A stretch of 64,000 bases of DNA from Campylobacter coli (GCA_039516895.1 CP154437.1:558001-622000), one strand, 5' to 3'. Shown: positions 40,886 through 50,240, counted from the first letter of the stretch. Made by a program: numbers and translations. The notes: a model not told the origin generated them from the letters alone.

Positions 40886-41055
40886 AGTATTGTGCAACAA
40901 TTTATATTGATCCATTGGTAGAATGTTTTTTAGATTGCGAAAATAAAAATTTTATTAATGCGGAAGATTTTACCCACGCCTTTTTAGGACTTACCAAAGG
41001 CAAAAGTCTTGATGAGTTAGATAAAATAGATAAAGAATTAAGACAAAAATTTTAA
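40882..41055 (+). pseudogene. Truncated 5' fragment of the toxin-like gene
   Basis: This 57-codon frame begins MKYCATIYIDPLVECFLDCE and matches residues 7-61 of the product at 41578-42627 almost exactly, then ends at a TAA after RQKF where the long copy reads RQEYLKNK. It is therefore the start of a second toxin-like gene whose remainder is gone. It is coupled to the upstream membrane protein by ATGA overlap, as in the intact unit. It is most simply a remnant of a duplicated or replaced cassette. Confidence 0.75.
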
Positions 41056-41101
41056 GCAAATTAGTTTATAATAAAACAATTTATCTATATTAGGAGCAAA
41101 T

Positions 41102-41581
41102 TTGCAAATTCCTATTTATTCTAAACTCAAAGCAAAACTAGAAAGTAAAGGAATAGACAATATATCAAGTGGGCAAATTGCTTGGTGTTTAGGGAGTGGC
41201 TATATTGCCTTAATATGTGCCGTGTTTGTTGTTGTATATAAACTTAAGAATTTGGAATTTGAGCTTTATATTGTTTTTTTCTTTCCTATCTTGCTATTTT
41301 ATATTGCTATATTTTGGTTTATTTTCTTAAGTTTTTATAAAAACTTCTTTTTTATTCATCTTTTTTGCTATTCTTTTATGTATATCTTTAATATAATTTT
41401 TAATGATTTTTATTTAAATCTTGTGGTAATGAATATTTTATTAATAACAATATGGCTCTTTTTTGTTAAATTACATTTAAAATTTAGATTTTTATTTTTA
41501 ATGATGTATTTTTGTTTTGAATTTGCGATATTTATAGGAATCATACCTTATGGACTTTTAGAAGGGACTATTTCAAAATGA
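41102..41581 (+). CDS. Membrane protein, island copy 2
   Basis: This 159-residue protein has the same N-terminal 28 residues as the gene at 40460, then about five different hydrophobic helices (ALICAVFVVVYKL, IVFFFPILLFYIAIFWFIF, and later ones). The start is TTG behind AGGAGCAAA. Its stop overlaps the start of the full-length toxin-like gene by 4 bp. Possible roles include inner-membrane immunity, export partner or receptor for the adjacent toxin-like protein. No family is recognised. Confidence 0.7.
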   Translation: MQIPIYSKLKAKLESKGIDNISSGQIAWCLGSGYIALICAVFVVVYKLKNLEFELYIVFFFPILLFYIAIFWFIFLSFYKNFFFIHLFCYSFMYIFNIIFNDFYLNLVVMNILLITIWLFFVKLHLKFRFLFLMMYFCFEFAIFIGIIPYGLLEGTISK

Positions 41582-42627
41582 AAGAAATAATAAAATATTA
41601 TGCAACAATTTATATTGATCCATTGGTAGAATGTTTTTTAGATTGCGAAAATAAAAATTTTATTAATGCGGAAGATTTTACCCACGCCTTTTTAGGACTT
41701 ACTAAAGATAAAAGTCCTGATGAACTTGATAAAATAGATAAAGAATTAAGACAAGAATATCTTAAAAACAAAGAATGGGACAAGATAGATCAAAAATGGT
41801 ATGAAGCCAAAGAGCCTAATGAATTCAATGATGGTTTTTGGGGTTTTGGAACTGGAGTTTTTTTAACTCCTTCTAAAATGCAAAAGATTGATTTTGAAAT
41901 TGCAAAAGGTTTAGATGAGTGGCTTGATAATGAAAATGTGTGTTGCTTTAATGTTTATACTAAGGATTATTTTAACGCAAATAATAAAGATATGCTTATA
42001 AGTGATAATATAAAAGATGATACAAATACCACACAAGCTCACATCAATGAAAACTATAACAATACTCAAGAAATCATCCCTGATAATGTTATAAGAATAC
42101 AAACACAAGATGGCAGTGGAGAGTTTATCGAGATAGTATTTGATGAATTTAAAGAATGGGAAAAATCATCAAGCGGAGCCATAAAGCCTTTATTTACCCC
42201 ATTAGAAGGTATAGTGGAAGATATTTCAAATTCACTTGAAAATGTCAGCATTATCGGTGATACCTTAGCAATGCTTGGCGCAGTGAAAAATCCCAAAAAT
42301 GCAAAAAATATTATTAAGAAAAAATCATTGACAAAGGATGAAATTTTAAATGAAATTAAAAAATTAAAAAAATCTCACAATAGAATTTATTTAGTAGATG
42401 ATATAAATGAATTGATGGTTTTATGGGACAAGTTAACAAAAAATTATCAAAAAGAAATAGTGGAAACAAATAGTAAAAGAATTAGAATTATAAGAATTTT
42501 AGAAGATGACACAAGATTAATGTTGAGAAATTATTCAAGCAACAAAAGTGACAATATGCCCACGATAGATACTAAAATTAATAATAAAGATTATAAAATA
42601 CATATTAATAACCTAGGAAAACCTTAA
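41578..42627 (+). CDS. Polymorphic-toxin-like protein
   Basis: The function of this 349-residue cytosolic-looking protein is not established. Residues 7-135 (YYATIYIDPLVECFLDCE, DFTHAFLGLT with H36, WGFGTGVFLTP, CCFNVYTKDYF) resemble effector-associated permuted papain-like domains, but the usual Cys of the final motif seems to be missing. An Asn/Asp-rich linker follows, then residues ~185-245 carry a helical pre-toxin-like part (DEFKEWEKSSSGAIKP). A compact basic C-terminal ~100 residues ends RLMLRNYSSNKSDNMPTIDT ... KIHINNLGKP, a pattern reminiscent of small RNase toxins (weak inference). An immunity-like gene overlaps its stop by one base. No signal peptide is seen. Confidence 0.6.
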   Translation: MKEIIKYYATIYIDPLVECFLDCENKNFINAEDFTHAFLGLTKDKSPDELDKIDKELRQEYLKNKEWDKIDQKWYEAKEPNEFNDGFWGFGTGVFLTPSKMQKIDFEIAKGLDEWLDNENVCCFNVYTKDYFNANNKDMLISDNIKDDTNTTQAHINENYNNTQEIIPDNVIRIQTQDGSGEFIEIVFDEFKEWEKSSSGAIKPLFTPLEGIVEDISNSLENVSIIGDTLAMLGAVKNPKNAKNIIKKKSLTKDEILNEIKKLKKSHNRIYLVDDINELMVLWDKLTKNYQKEIVETNSKRIRIIRILEDDTRLMLRNYSSNKSDNMPTIDTKINNKDYKIHINNLGKP

Positions 42628-43214
42628 TGAAATTTAAAGTTTTAGAAACTATAAATGCAGAATTATTTCCACAATGGGATGTCTTGCTTGATTTGCATAT
42701 AAATTCATTTCTTGATATATTTTCCACACATAAACAAGTAAATAAAAATGATATAACAGAGATTATAGAGTATAGTTTTTTATGCGATTTCTTAGAATGT
42801 AGTGATTATGCAGAATTTTTTATGATTTTTAACCTTTATACAAAAGATTATCAAGGTGAATTTGTAAAAGTATTTACAAAATTATTTCTACATGATTTAA
42901 TTGATTTTTATATAAACGATGAAAAACAAAATACATTATCAGCTTATACTAAAGATAAAGATAAAAATTGGAAATATTTTTTAGATAATTATATCAATAA
43001 AGAGTGTTTTTATATAGATGATTTTTGTATTGCTTCTTGGGATATTCCAAGTAGTTGGAATAAATATAATATTAATGCAATTATTACCCCCAAAGGCACA
43101 AAATATTTTAATGAAATCTTAGCTCCTAAATTTTATAACAAATACAAAGATTTAGAAGTAGAGATTGATGATAAGGGTAATATTATAAGATGGATAGGAA
43201 AGATTAATAGATGA
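42627..43214 (+). CDS. Candidate immunity protein
   Basis: This 195-residue protein belongs to no family I recognise. It is acidic and rich in Phe, Tyr, Asp and Lys (FLECSDYAEFFMIFNLYTKDYQ, YIDDFCIASWDIPSSW), soluble and without a signal peptide. Its ATG shares one base with the stop of the toxin-like gene, the position and character expected of a cognate immunity protein. The role is inferred from context only. Confidence 0.6.
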   Translation: MKFKVLETINAELFPQWDVLLDLHINSFLDIFSTHKQVNKNDITEIIEYSFLCDFLECSDYAEFFMIFNLYTKDYQGEFVKVFTKLFLHDLIDFYINDEKQNTLSAYTKDKDKNWKYFLDNYINKECFYIDDFCIASWDIPSSWNKYNINAIITPKGTKYFNEILAPKFYNKYKDLEVEIDDKGNIIRWIGKINR

Positions 43215-43255
43215 GTTTATTTGGATTTTACATTGGATTTTACAAAGGATAAATA

Positions 43256-44532
43256 ATGAGCGAAACTTATGAGATTTATACACCCAATGGATTAACATTA
43301 GATGTGGAAAAAGATACCAATAAAATACTATTTAAAGAAAATATTAAACCCACAGGCAATTATACTCAAGAATATTCCAAAGCGGTTTTTGAATCTTATT
43401 ATATTATGAAAAACTCCCCTACAAAGACTATCAACCAATATATCTAGATCCTAACTTTTATACAGGGCAAAAATCCACTTTGCTTGAATTTAAAGAATGG
43501 CAAAGCATATATTTAAAAGATCCCATTAAAGGAGCTATAGCTCCTTGGACTAAAGCAGAAAAAGCTTATTATAAATCTTTAAAAACTAAAAGAGAAAGAT
43601 ATAAATATTTAATTATAAGAAGTGGACTTAGAAGTACTGTTATAGATATACCTTATGAAGCATATTGTAATGTAGATGAAAAAGGAAATTTAATCAATAA
43701 AGACTATAAAGAACTTTACAAAGAAGTAGAAGCTAATAGAGGTATGGCTAATATGCATAAAGGTTGGCTCTTTATCGCTGAATGGGAATTAGCAGCAGGA
43801 ATACTAGGAGATATAAAAGGATTTATAGGAGCCTTACAACTTTCCATGACAGGATTTAAAGCAAGAACTCAAGCAATAAATTTTTTACTCATACAACTAG
43901 GACATGAACAAGGTTTTAAAAGTCTTTATGATTCTTATGCATATAGAGGTTTAACAGATGGTATACACAAAAACTCTCTTAAAGCTCAAATGCTAAAAGA
44001 CTTTGCTAAAAATCCTCCTTATGATGAATTTGGAATGCTACCTTTCTTAGATGAACTTATAGGAGTGGATTGGGTGATTGATTTGAATGAATATCAATTT
44101 GCTTATGATGGTGATGGCGGTAGTGTTAAGGCTTTAGATGAGAAAGTAAGACAAGGTAAATTAAAAGATCCAAGAGATATAGATTCTACTCCAGAGAGCA
44201 GGAAAGAATTCGATGAAGAAGCTAATGCTTATACTTTTGGTAATAGAATGAATTTTTCCTCTGATATTCGCGATAGTAGAAGTAAAGAATCGGCTAGATT
44301 ATTTGATGACCTTTTGATACTTCATGCCAAACTCGCAGCCCTCACTCCTCCTCAAGGTTATCCTAATGCTCCAAGATACTATAGCCCTGAAAGACTAGAA
44401 ATTATTTATAAAAGACATAAGCTTGATAAACTCCTTGATCCAAGAATCCCTGCTATTTATAGATATAATTTCCCAAGGGAACTTAGAGCTAAGATACTAG
44501 CTTATGCTAAAGAACATAATATCAAAGATTAA
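43256..44532 (+). pseudogene. Frameshifted island gene (two reading frames of one protein)
   Basis: A 63-residue frame (43256-43447, MSETYEIYTPNGLTLDVEKD) stops early. A -1 frame continues to 44532 and is open back past 43411. Adding one A to the A5 run after ATG at ~43408 joins them as ...YYIMKKLPYKDYQPIYLDPN..., giving about 425 residues. The joined protein shares EFKEW...GAI.P with the toxin-like protein, then has a long helical region (WELAAGILGDIKGFIGAL, VDWVIDLNEYQFAYDGDGGS) and a basic end. The family is unknown. It could be a true pseudogene, a slippage-controlled gene or a sequencing error. The 350-residue second frame alone could start at TTG 43480, but no ribosome site supports that. 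Confidence 0.7.
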
Positions 44533-44555
44533 ACCACAAAAGAAAGGAAAAACAA

Positions 44556-45326
44556 ATGCAAAAAACACTTCAAATCGATTTAGAAAAAAGAAAAGCTTTA
44601 GAGAATTTTAAAAATCTAGCTTTATTAGGATTAGGCGGAACAATGCTTTTAAATTTAAAAGAACAGCCTTTAGATTTTAATCAAGAATTAACTTATATAA
44701 ATACTTATGATAAGTATTTAAACTTAAAGCTTGATTCTTTTTATATCCCTTCTACGCTTTTATCTTTACTTCAATTAACTCAAAAAAGCAAAGAAGCTTT
44801 TTATATCAATGTTTTAATCAATAGTGATACATACTATAAAAACCCTTTATTACAATATGCTATCACTCAAAAACAAGAACAAGAAAATGTCGTTTATGCT
44901 TTAAAGAATGATGAAAATCTTAATACTTCTTTTACTAATCTTAATGCTTTAAAATTAGCTTTAGAAGAAAAGAATTTTTATCTTAATTTTATAGACTTAA
45001 ACAGCAAAGAAAGTCTTTTAAATTTTTATAATCTTTTATTGAAGGATAAAAATTTAAATTCTTATTTTTATTTTAAAGATAATCATTTTTATATCCATGA
45101 AAAAAAGATTCAAAATATTGAAAATCAATACATGGATTTAGATTTTAAAATGAATTTAGGACTTTATTTAAAACTTCTTAATAATTTTAAGACTTTAAAT
45201 AAATTTGAACTCATAAAGATTTTAGAAGCTTTAACGCAAAATAATATTAAGACTTTATATTTAAAGTCAAACAAGGATAAAGCTTATACTCTTACTTCAA
45301 TGTTGATGAATTTAAGGGTGAGGTGA
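44556..45326 (+). CDS. Island hypothetical protein
   Basis: This 256-residue protein is unknown. It is Leu/Asn/Lys-rich, largely helical and soluble (MQKTLQIDLEKRKALENFKN, LKLDSFYIPSTLLSLLQLTQ). It starts at ATG behind AGAAAGGAAAAAC, 23 bp after the frameshifted gene, so it is probably its operon partner. By position it could be the immunity or chaperone protein of that gene. It is the last gene of the island before the atpB promoter. Confidence 0.65.
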   Translation: MQKTLQIDLEKRKALENFKNLALLGLGGTMLLNLKEQPLDFNQELTYINTYDKYLNLKLDSFYIPSTLLSLLQLTQKSKEAFYINVLINSDTYYKNPLLQYAITQKQEQENVVYALKNDENLNTSFTNLNALKLALEEKNFYLNFIDLNSKESLLNFYNLLLKDKNLNSYFYFKDNHFYIHEKKIQNIENQYMDLDFKMNLGLYLKLLNNFKTLNKFELIKILEALTQNNIKTLYLKSNKDKAYTLTSMLMNLRVR

Positions 45327-45400
45327 GGGTGCTTATTTTCTTAATTTAAACGCATATAAGTATTTTGTTAGTTTTCATTAAAATATAAGCAAGATGATAA

Positions 45401-45406
45401 TATAAT
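45401..45406 (+). promoter_or_regulatory. -10 box of atpB
   Basis: TATAAT lies 29 bp before the atpB start in the 108-bp gap that closes the island, so atpB keeps its own promoter. Confidence 0.55.
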
Positions 45407-45434
45407 TAGAGTTTAAAAAAATAGCGAGGAAATT

Positions 45435-46115
45435 ATGAAAGATTTATTTTTATTCAGTTCTTTACTTGACTCAAGTCATACTTTTTCTTATTTTTTTCAT
45501 TTAGGTTTGGTGGCTTTGATTGCTGTCATTTGTGCTTCAATGGCTACTCGTTCTATGCAACTTGTTCCACGCGGTATGCAAAATTTAGGTGAAGCGTTTT
45601 TAGAAGGTGTTTTGTCAATGGGACGCGACACCATGGGAGATGAAAAAGGTGCGAGAAAATATCTTCCTCTTGTAGCAACTTTAGGAATTATAGTTTTCTT
45701 TAGTAATATCATCGGTATTATACCAGGCTTTCATGCTCCAACAGCGAGTTTAAATTTAACACTTTCTTTGGCTATTATCGTATTTATTTATTATCATTTT
45801 GAAGGAATTCGTACTCAAGGTTTTGTAAAATATTTTGCTCATTTTATGGGTCCTATTAAATTCCTTGCTCCTTTAATGTTTCCTATAGAAGTAGTATCTC
45901 ACCTTTCTCGTGTTGTTTCTTTATCTTTTCGTCTTTTTGGAAATATCAAGGGTGATGATTTATTTTTAATGGTAATTTTAGCTCTTGTCCCTTATATCGC
46001 TCCGCTTCCTGCGTATGTTCTTTTAACTTTTATGGCATTTTTGCAAGCATTTATTTTTATGATTTTGACTTATGTTTATCTAGCGGGTGCAACGATAGTT
46101 GAGGAAGGTCATTGA
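45435..46115 (+). CDS. atpB: ATP synthase F0 subunit a
   Basis: Subunit a forms the proton half-channels next to the c-ring of ATP synthase. The 226-residue polytopic protein has the essential-Arg helix [19 protein letters not shown] and a C-terminal [18 protein letters not shown] helix. In Campylobacter it is encoded away from the other atp genes, as here. An AGCGAGGAAATT ribosome site precedes the ATG. A small membrane-protein gene overlaps its stop. Confidence 0.97.
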   Translation: MKDLFLFSSLLDSSHTFSYFFHLGLVALIAVICASMATRSMQLVPRGMQNLGEAFLEGVLSMGRDTMGDEKGARKYLPLVATLGIIVFFSNIIGIIPGFHAPTASLNLTLSLAIIVFIYYHFEGIRTQGFVKYFAHFMGPIKFLAPLMFPIEVVSHLSRVVSLSFRLFGNIKGDDLFLMVILALVPYIAPLPAYVLLTFMAFLQAFIFMILTYVYLAGATIVEEGH

Positions 46116-46312
46116 TTTATATCTTAGAATTCTTCAAGGGTGCGTCTTTGGCTTTAATGCTTTTTGGCGCACTTTTTTTCTTTTTTAAATTTCATTCTTT
46201 TTTATATTTTTTCTTAGGGCTTCTTCCGGGTTTGCTTTTATCTTTAGTTTTTATTTGTCTTATAGAAAATTATGAATTAAAACTTAAAATCAATCAAGAT
46301 AAAAGCAAGTAA
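46112..46312 (+). CDS. Small membrane protein downstream of atpB
   Basis: The 66-residue protein has two membrane helices ([34 protein letters not shown]) and a charged tail. The start is TTG, overlapping the atpB stop (TTGA) and preceded by GAGGAAGG, so it is coupled to atpB. It may be an accessory factor for F0 assembly (inference from coupling); no family is recognised. Confidence 0.75.
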   Translation: MIYILEFFKGASLALMLFGALFFFFKFHSFLYFFLGLLPGLLLSLVFICLIENYELKLKINQDKSK

Positions 46313-46321
46313 GTTTTATTT

Positions 46322-47170
46322 TTAAGCGTGAAGTTCTTCTTTTAGTAAATATTTTACGGCTTCATAAATTTTGATAGCTGCTTTGGATTTATTCATAGTA
46401 TAAAGATGAATTCCATCCACCCCACTAGTAATCAAATCAACAATTTGATCTATCGCATAAGCGATCCCAGCATCTTCTAAAGCTAAAGTATTGTTTTCAT
46501 ATTTTTCTAAAATTTTGGCAAATTTAGGCGGAATTTTAGCTCCACAAAGCTGTGAAATTTTTAATACTTGCCTTTTGTTTGTAATAGGCATAATGCCTGC
46601 ATAAATAGGAATATTAATACCTGCTAAAGCACAATTTTGCTTAAAAGTGTAAAAATCTTCATTATTATAGAAAAGTTGAGTGATAAGTTTGTCTGTGCCT
46701 GCGTCGACTTTATTTTTAAGATGGTGTATATCTTCAATAAAATTTCGAGACTCGTTGTGTTTTTCAGGATAGCAAGCTGCATAAATTTCAAATTCTCCTT
46801 GTTTTCGGATAAAAGAAATCAAATCGCTTGCATAAGAAAAATCTTTACTTTTTTCTAAATCATTACACACATCCCCTCTTAAGGCAAGAATTTTATCAAG
46901 TTGTCTTTCTTTGCATTCTTGAAGTATGCTCGTAATTTTTTCTTTGCTAGAATGAATGCAAGGTAGGTGTACTATGCTAGGAATTTTATATTCTTCTTGA
47001 ATTAAGCTTGCTGTTTCTAAGGTATTTTTTGAATTTATAGAGCCACCAGCACCAAAAGTTACGCTGATGAAATTAGGACTTAATTGTCCTAAATCATCTA
47101 AAATTGCATTAAGATTCTTAATGTTTTCATCTCTTCTTGGTGGAAAAATTTCAAAAGAAAAGCTACACAT
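46322..47170 (-). CDS. metF: 5,10-methylenetetrahydrofolate reductase
   Basis: MetF makes 5-methyl-THF for methionine synthesis. The 282-residue FAD TIM-barrel protein has SFEIFPPR at the start, ISVTFGAGGS, ILALRGDV, and a DKLITQLFYNNEDFYTF region followed by GIMPITNKRQ. It is the last gene of the minus-strand methionine operon, 9 bp after metE, and supplies the methyl donor that MetE uses. Confidence 0.97.
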   Translation of the reverse strand: MCSFSFEIFPPRRDENIKNLNAILDDLGQLSPNFISVTFGAGGSINSKNTLETASLIQEEYKIPSIVHLPCIHSSKEKITSILQECKERQLDKILALRGDVCNDLEKSKDFSYASDLISFIRKQGEFEIYAACYPEKHNESRNFIEDIHHLKNKVDAGTDKLITQLFYNNEDFYTFKQNCALAGINIPIYAGIMPITNKRQVLKISQLCGAKIPPKFAKILEKYENNTLALEDAGIAYAIDQIVDLITSGVDGIHLYTMNKSKAAIKIYEAVKYLLKEELHA

Positions 47171-47179
47171 AAGACCTCC

Positions 47180-49444
47180 TTATAATTTCTCTCTTATTTT
47201 TTGTGTGGCGATAACTAAATTTTTAAGAGCGGCTACAACTTCTTCATAACCCCTTGTTTTAAGTCCGCAGTCTGGATTGATCCAAATTTGCTCTTTAGGT
47301 AATTTGCTAAGAATTTTTTCTATGGTTGAGCTTATTTCTTCCACGCTAGGCACCCTAGGGCTATGTATATCATAAACTCCTGGTCCAACTTCGGTTTGAA
47401 AATTAACAGCTTTTAGGGTATCTAAAAGATTAAGATTTGATCTTGAAGCTTCAAAAGATATTACATCTGCATCCATTGCATCAATTTCTTTTAAGATATC
47501 GCTAAATTCGCTATAACACATATGTGTATGAATTTGTGTTTTGGTTTTTACTCCGCTATGTACAAGATTGAAAGCAGGGATCGCCCAATCTAAATACTCG
47601 CTATGCCAATCGCTTTTTCTTAGAGGCAGTTTTTCTCTTAGGGCTGCTTCATCAATTTGTATGATTTTAATGCCTGCATTTTCAAGATCTAAAACTTCAT
47701 CTCTTAAAGCTAAAGCTATTTGTTCAGTGCTTTCTTTTAGGCTGATATCTTCTCTTGGGAAAGACCAGTTGAGTATAGTTACAGGACCTGTTAGCATACC
47801 TTTTACGATTTTTTTACTCAAGCTTTGAGCAAATTTAGACCATGCTAGAGTGATAGGTTTTGTGCGTGATACATCGCCCCAAATTACAGGTGGTTTTACA
47901 CATCTTGTTCCATAGCTTTGAACCCAGCCATTTTGAGTAAATAAAAAGCCTTTCAAGTTTTCTCCAAAATATTCCACCATATCATTTCTTTCAAATTCCC
48001 CGTGCACCAAAACATCAAGTCCTATTTCTTCTTGAATTTGGATACATTCTTTAATTTTTTGTTGGTTAAATTCGGTATAGTTTTGTGCTGAAATTTTTTC
48101 TTGTTTAAAAGCAAGACGATTGGAACGCACATCAGCACTTTGAGGAAATGATCCTATGGTTGTAGTTGGTAAAAGAGGAAGTTCTAAAAATTCTTTTTGA
48201 ATTTGGATACGCTCTTTAAATTCAGGCTTTCTTACAAAGTCTTCTTTTTTTAGAGTTTGAAGTCTAGCTTTTACTTTTTCATCTAAACGATTAGGAATAT
48301 TTTTAAAGAGTTCTTGATTGGCTTTAAAAAGAGGATTTTCTTCATTGCTATCTATGATAGCTTTTAAGTCTTGTAATTCTTTAAGTTTTTCTTTTGCAAA
48401 AGAGAAAAGTTTAAGATAACTTGAATCTAATTTAGTTTCAAATTCTGTACTATAAGGAACGTGCAAGAGTGAACACGAGGTATTTATAACTATATTTTGA
48501 GTGTATTTTTGAAGTTCTTTGATAAGTTTTAAGCTTTTTGCGTAATCATTAGCATAGATATTTTTACCATTTACTATACCTGCAAAAAGTATTTTATCGT
48601 TAGCAAAGCCATATTTTTGGATTAAATTTAAACTTTCTTTGCCTTCTACAAAATCAAGCCCCAAAGCATCAAAATCACTTTCTAGAAGTTTAGTATAAAT
48701 ATCTCTTAAATCTCCAAAATAACTTTGAAGCAAGACTTTAACTTCTCCCTTATGTTTTAAAAGTTCTTTGTAAAATTCTTCAAATAAAGCAATATCTTCT
48801 TGATTTAAATCATAAACTAAATAAGGTTCATCAAGTTCTAGCCATGCTACTCCTAATGAATTAAGTTTTTTAAGAAGTTCAATGTATGCTTGTAAAAGCT
48901 TGTCTTTAGCAAGTTGCTTAGTGTTTTCATCTTTAAAAGCTATGAGTTTAAAGAGGGTAAAAATTCCTACCAAAACAGGTTTTGTTTCTATGCCAAGTTC
49001 TTTTGCTTCAAGATATTCTTTAAAAATTTTATCCCCGCTTAAAGCTATAATGCTTGCATCATCACACTCAGGCACTAAATAATGATAGTTTGTATTAAAC
49101 CATTTTTTCATTGCTAGAGCTATAGTATCTCCATTTTTTCCTTGATAACCACGACTTTGCGCAAAATACTCATCTAAAGGATCTAAATTTAAGTCCTTAT
49201 AGCGTTTTGGAGTGATATTGAAAAGCACAGCTGTATCTAATACATTATCATATAGCGAAAAATCATTGCTAGGAATGAAATCAATCCCAGCATTTTGGAT
49301 ATCTTTCCAATGTCTAGCTCTTAAATTTTTAGCAGTTTCTAAAAGCTCTTCTTTAGAACTTTGAGCTTTGAAATATTTTTCAATAGCAAATTTTAATTCT
49401 CTATTTGCACCTATTCTTGGGTAAGAAATGATTGAATTTTTCAT
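47180..49444 (-). CDS. metE: Cobalamin-independent methionine synthase
   Basis: MetE transfers the methyl group of 5-methyl-THF (polyglutamate) to homocysteine. The 754-residue protein has the duplicated-barrel layout. The C-terminal catalytic barrel shows TTIGSFPQSADVR, VHGEFERNDMVEYF, GPVTILNWSFPR, IQIDEAALRE, zinc ligands in HTHMCYSEF and WINPDCGLKTRGY. It lies between metF and the MetQ-like gene. No corrinoid domain is present. Confidence 0.98.
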   Translation of the reverse strand: MKNSIISYPRIGANRELKFAIEKYFKAQSSKEELLETAKNLRARHWKDIQNAGIDFIPSNDFSLYDNVLDTAVLFNITPKRYKDLNLDPLDEYFAQSRGYQGKNGDTIALAMKKWFNTNYHYLVPECDDASIIALSGDKIFKEYLEAKELGIETKPVLVGIFTLFKLIAFKDENTKQLAKDKLLQAYIELLKKLNSLGVAWLELDEPYLVYDLNQEDIALFEEFYKELLKHKGEVKVLLQSYFGDLRDIYTKLLESDFDALGLDFVEGKESLNLIQKYGFANDKILFAGIVNGKNIYANDYAKSLKLIKELQKYTQNIVINTSCSLLHVPYSTEFETKLDSSYLKLFSFAKEKLKELQDLKAIIDSNEENPLFKANQELFKNIPNRLDEKVKARLQTLKKEDFVRKPEFKERIQIQKEFLELPLLPTTTIGSFPQSADVRSNRLAFKQEKISAQNYTEFNQQKIKECIQIQEEIGLDVLVHGEFERNDMVEYFGENLKGFLFTQNGWVQSYGTRCVKPPVIWGDVSRTKPITLAWSKFAQSLSKKIVKGMLTGPVTILNWSFPREDISLKESTEQIALALRDEVLDLENAGIKIIQIDEAALREKLPLRKSDWHSEYLDWAIPAFNLVHSGVKTKTQIHTHMCYSEFSDILKEIDAMDADVISFEASRSNLNLLDTLKAVNFQTEVGPGVYDIHSPRVPSVEEISSTIEKILSKLPKEQIWINPDCGLKTRGYEEVVAALKNLVIATQKIREKL

Positions 49445-49466
49445 GTTGTTCTCCTTTGTTGTTAAA

Positions 49467-50240
49467 TTAAAAAGTAGGGATTAAAGCACCCTGATATTTT
49501 TCTTCTATGAAATTTTTAACTTCATCGCTTTGTAAAGCTTTGACTAAAGCTTTGATTTTATCAAGATCTTCATTTCCTGCTTTAACAGCGATGATATTAC
49601 CATACTCACTATATTTATTTTCTGTATAAAGCCCATCTTTTATAGGGTTTAAGCCCGATAAAATTGCAAAATTACTATTGATGAGAGAGTAGTCTACATC
49701 ATCTAAACTTCTTGTAAGCTGAGCATCTTTTAATTCTACAAATTTAAGATTTTTAGGATTTTTTACAATATCTAAGGGTGTAACAAGTTCACTATCTTTA
49801 ATTTCGATCAATCCCGCACTTGCTACTATGCGTAAAGCACGACTTTCATTTGTAGGATTATTAGGTATTGATATACTTGCTCCTGTTTTAGGTTGAAATT
49901 CCTTATGTTTTTTAGAATATACTGCCATAGGTTCAATATGAATACTAGCAACTTTTACAAGATGAGTACCTTGTCTTTGGTTAAATTCTTTTAAATAAGG
50001 CTCATGCTGAAAATAATTTGCATCAAGTTCGCCATTTTCCACCATAATATTAGGAATCACTCCATCATTAAATTCGTAAATTTTTAAATCATAACCTTGC
50101 TTTTGAAGAGTAGGTTTGATAAACTTTAAAATGTCCGCGTGTGGGACAACTGAAGAGCCCACTTTAAGTTCTTCATTGGCCCAAGCAAAGCTCGTAAAAA
50201 GAGTTGCTATGCAAAAAGCTTTTGCAAATATAGTCATCAT
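49467..50240 (-). CDS. metQ: MetQ/NlpA-family substrate-binding protein
   Basis: The 257-residue precursor has a signal peptide (MMTIFAKAFCIATLFTSFAWA) and an NlpA/MetQ fold: LKVGSSVVPHADILKFIKP, IPNIMVENGELDANYFQHEPYL, and SISIPNNPTNESRALRI. Family members bind D- or L-methionine for the MetNI transporter. No lipobox Cys is obvious. MetN and MetI are not adjacent. The operon with metE/metF supports methionine as ligand. Confidence 0.85.
   Translation of the reverse strand: MMTIFAKAFCIATLFTSFAWANEELKVGSSVVPHADILKFIKPTLQKQGYDLKIYEFNDGVIPNIMVENGELDANYFQHEPYLKEFNQRQGTHLVKVASIHIEPMAVYSKKHKEFQPKTGASISIPNNPTNESRALRIVASAGLIEIKDSELVTPLDIVKNPKNLKFVELKDAQLTRSLDDVDYSLINSNFAILSGLNPIKDGLYTENKYSEYGNIIAVKAGNEDLDKIKALVKALQSDEVKNFIEEKYQGALIPTF

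Noticed and set aside
40334..45434. Prophage or insertion sequence
   Set aside because: No integrase, transposase, phage structural gene or flanking tRNA/att repeat is seen around the island.
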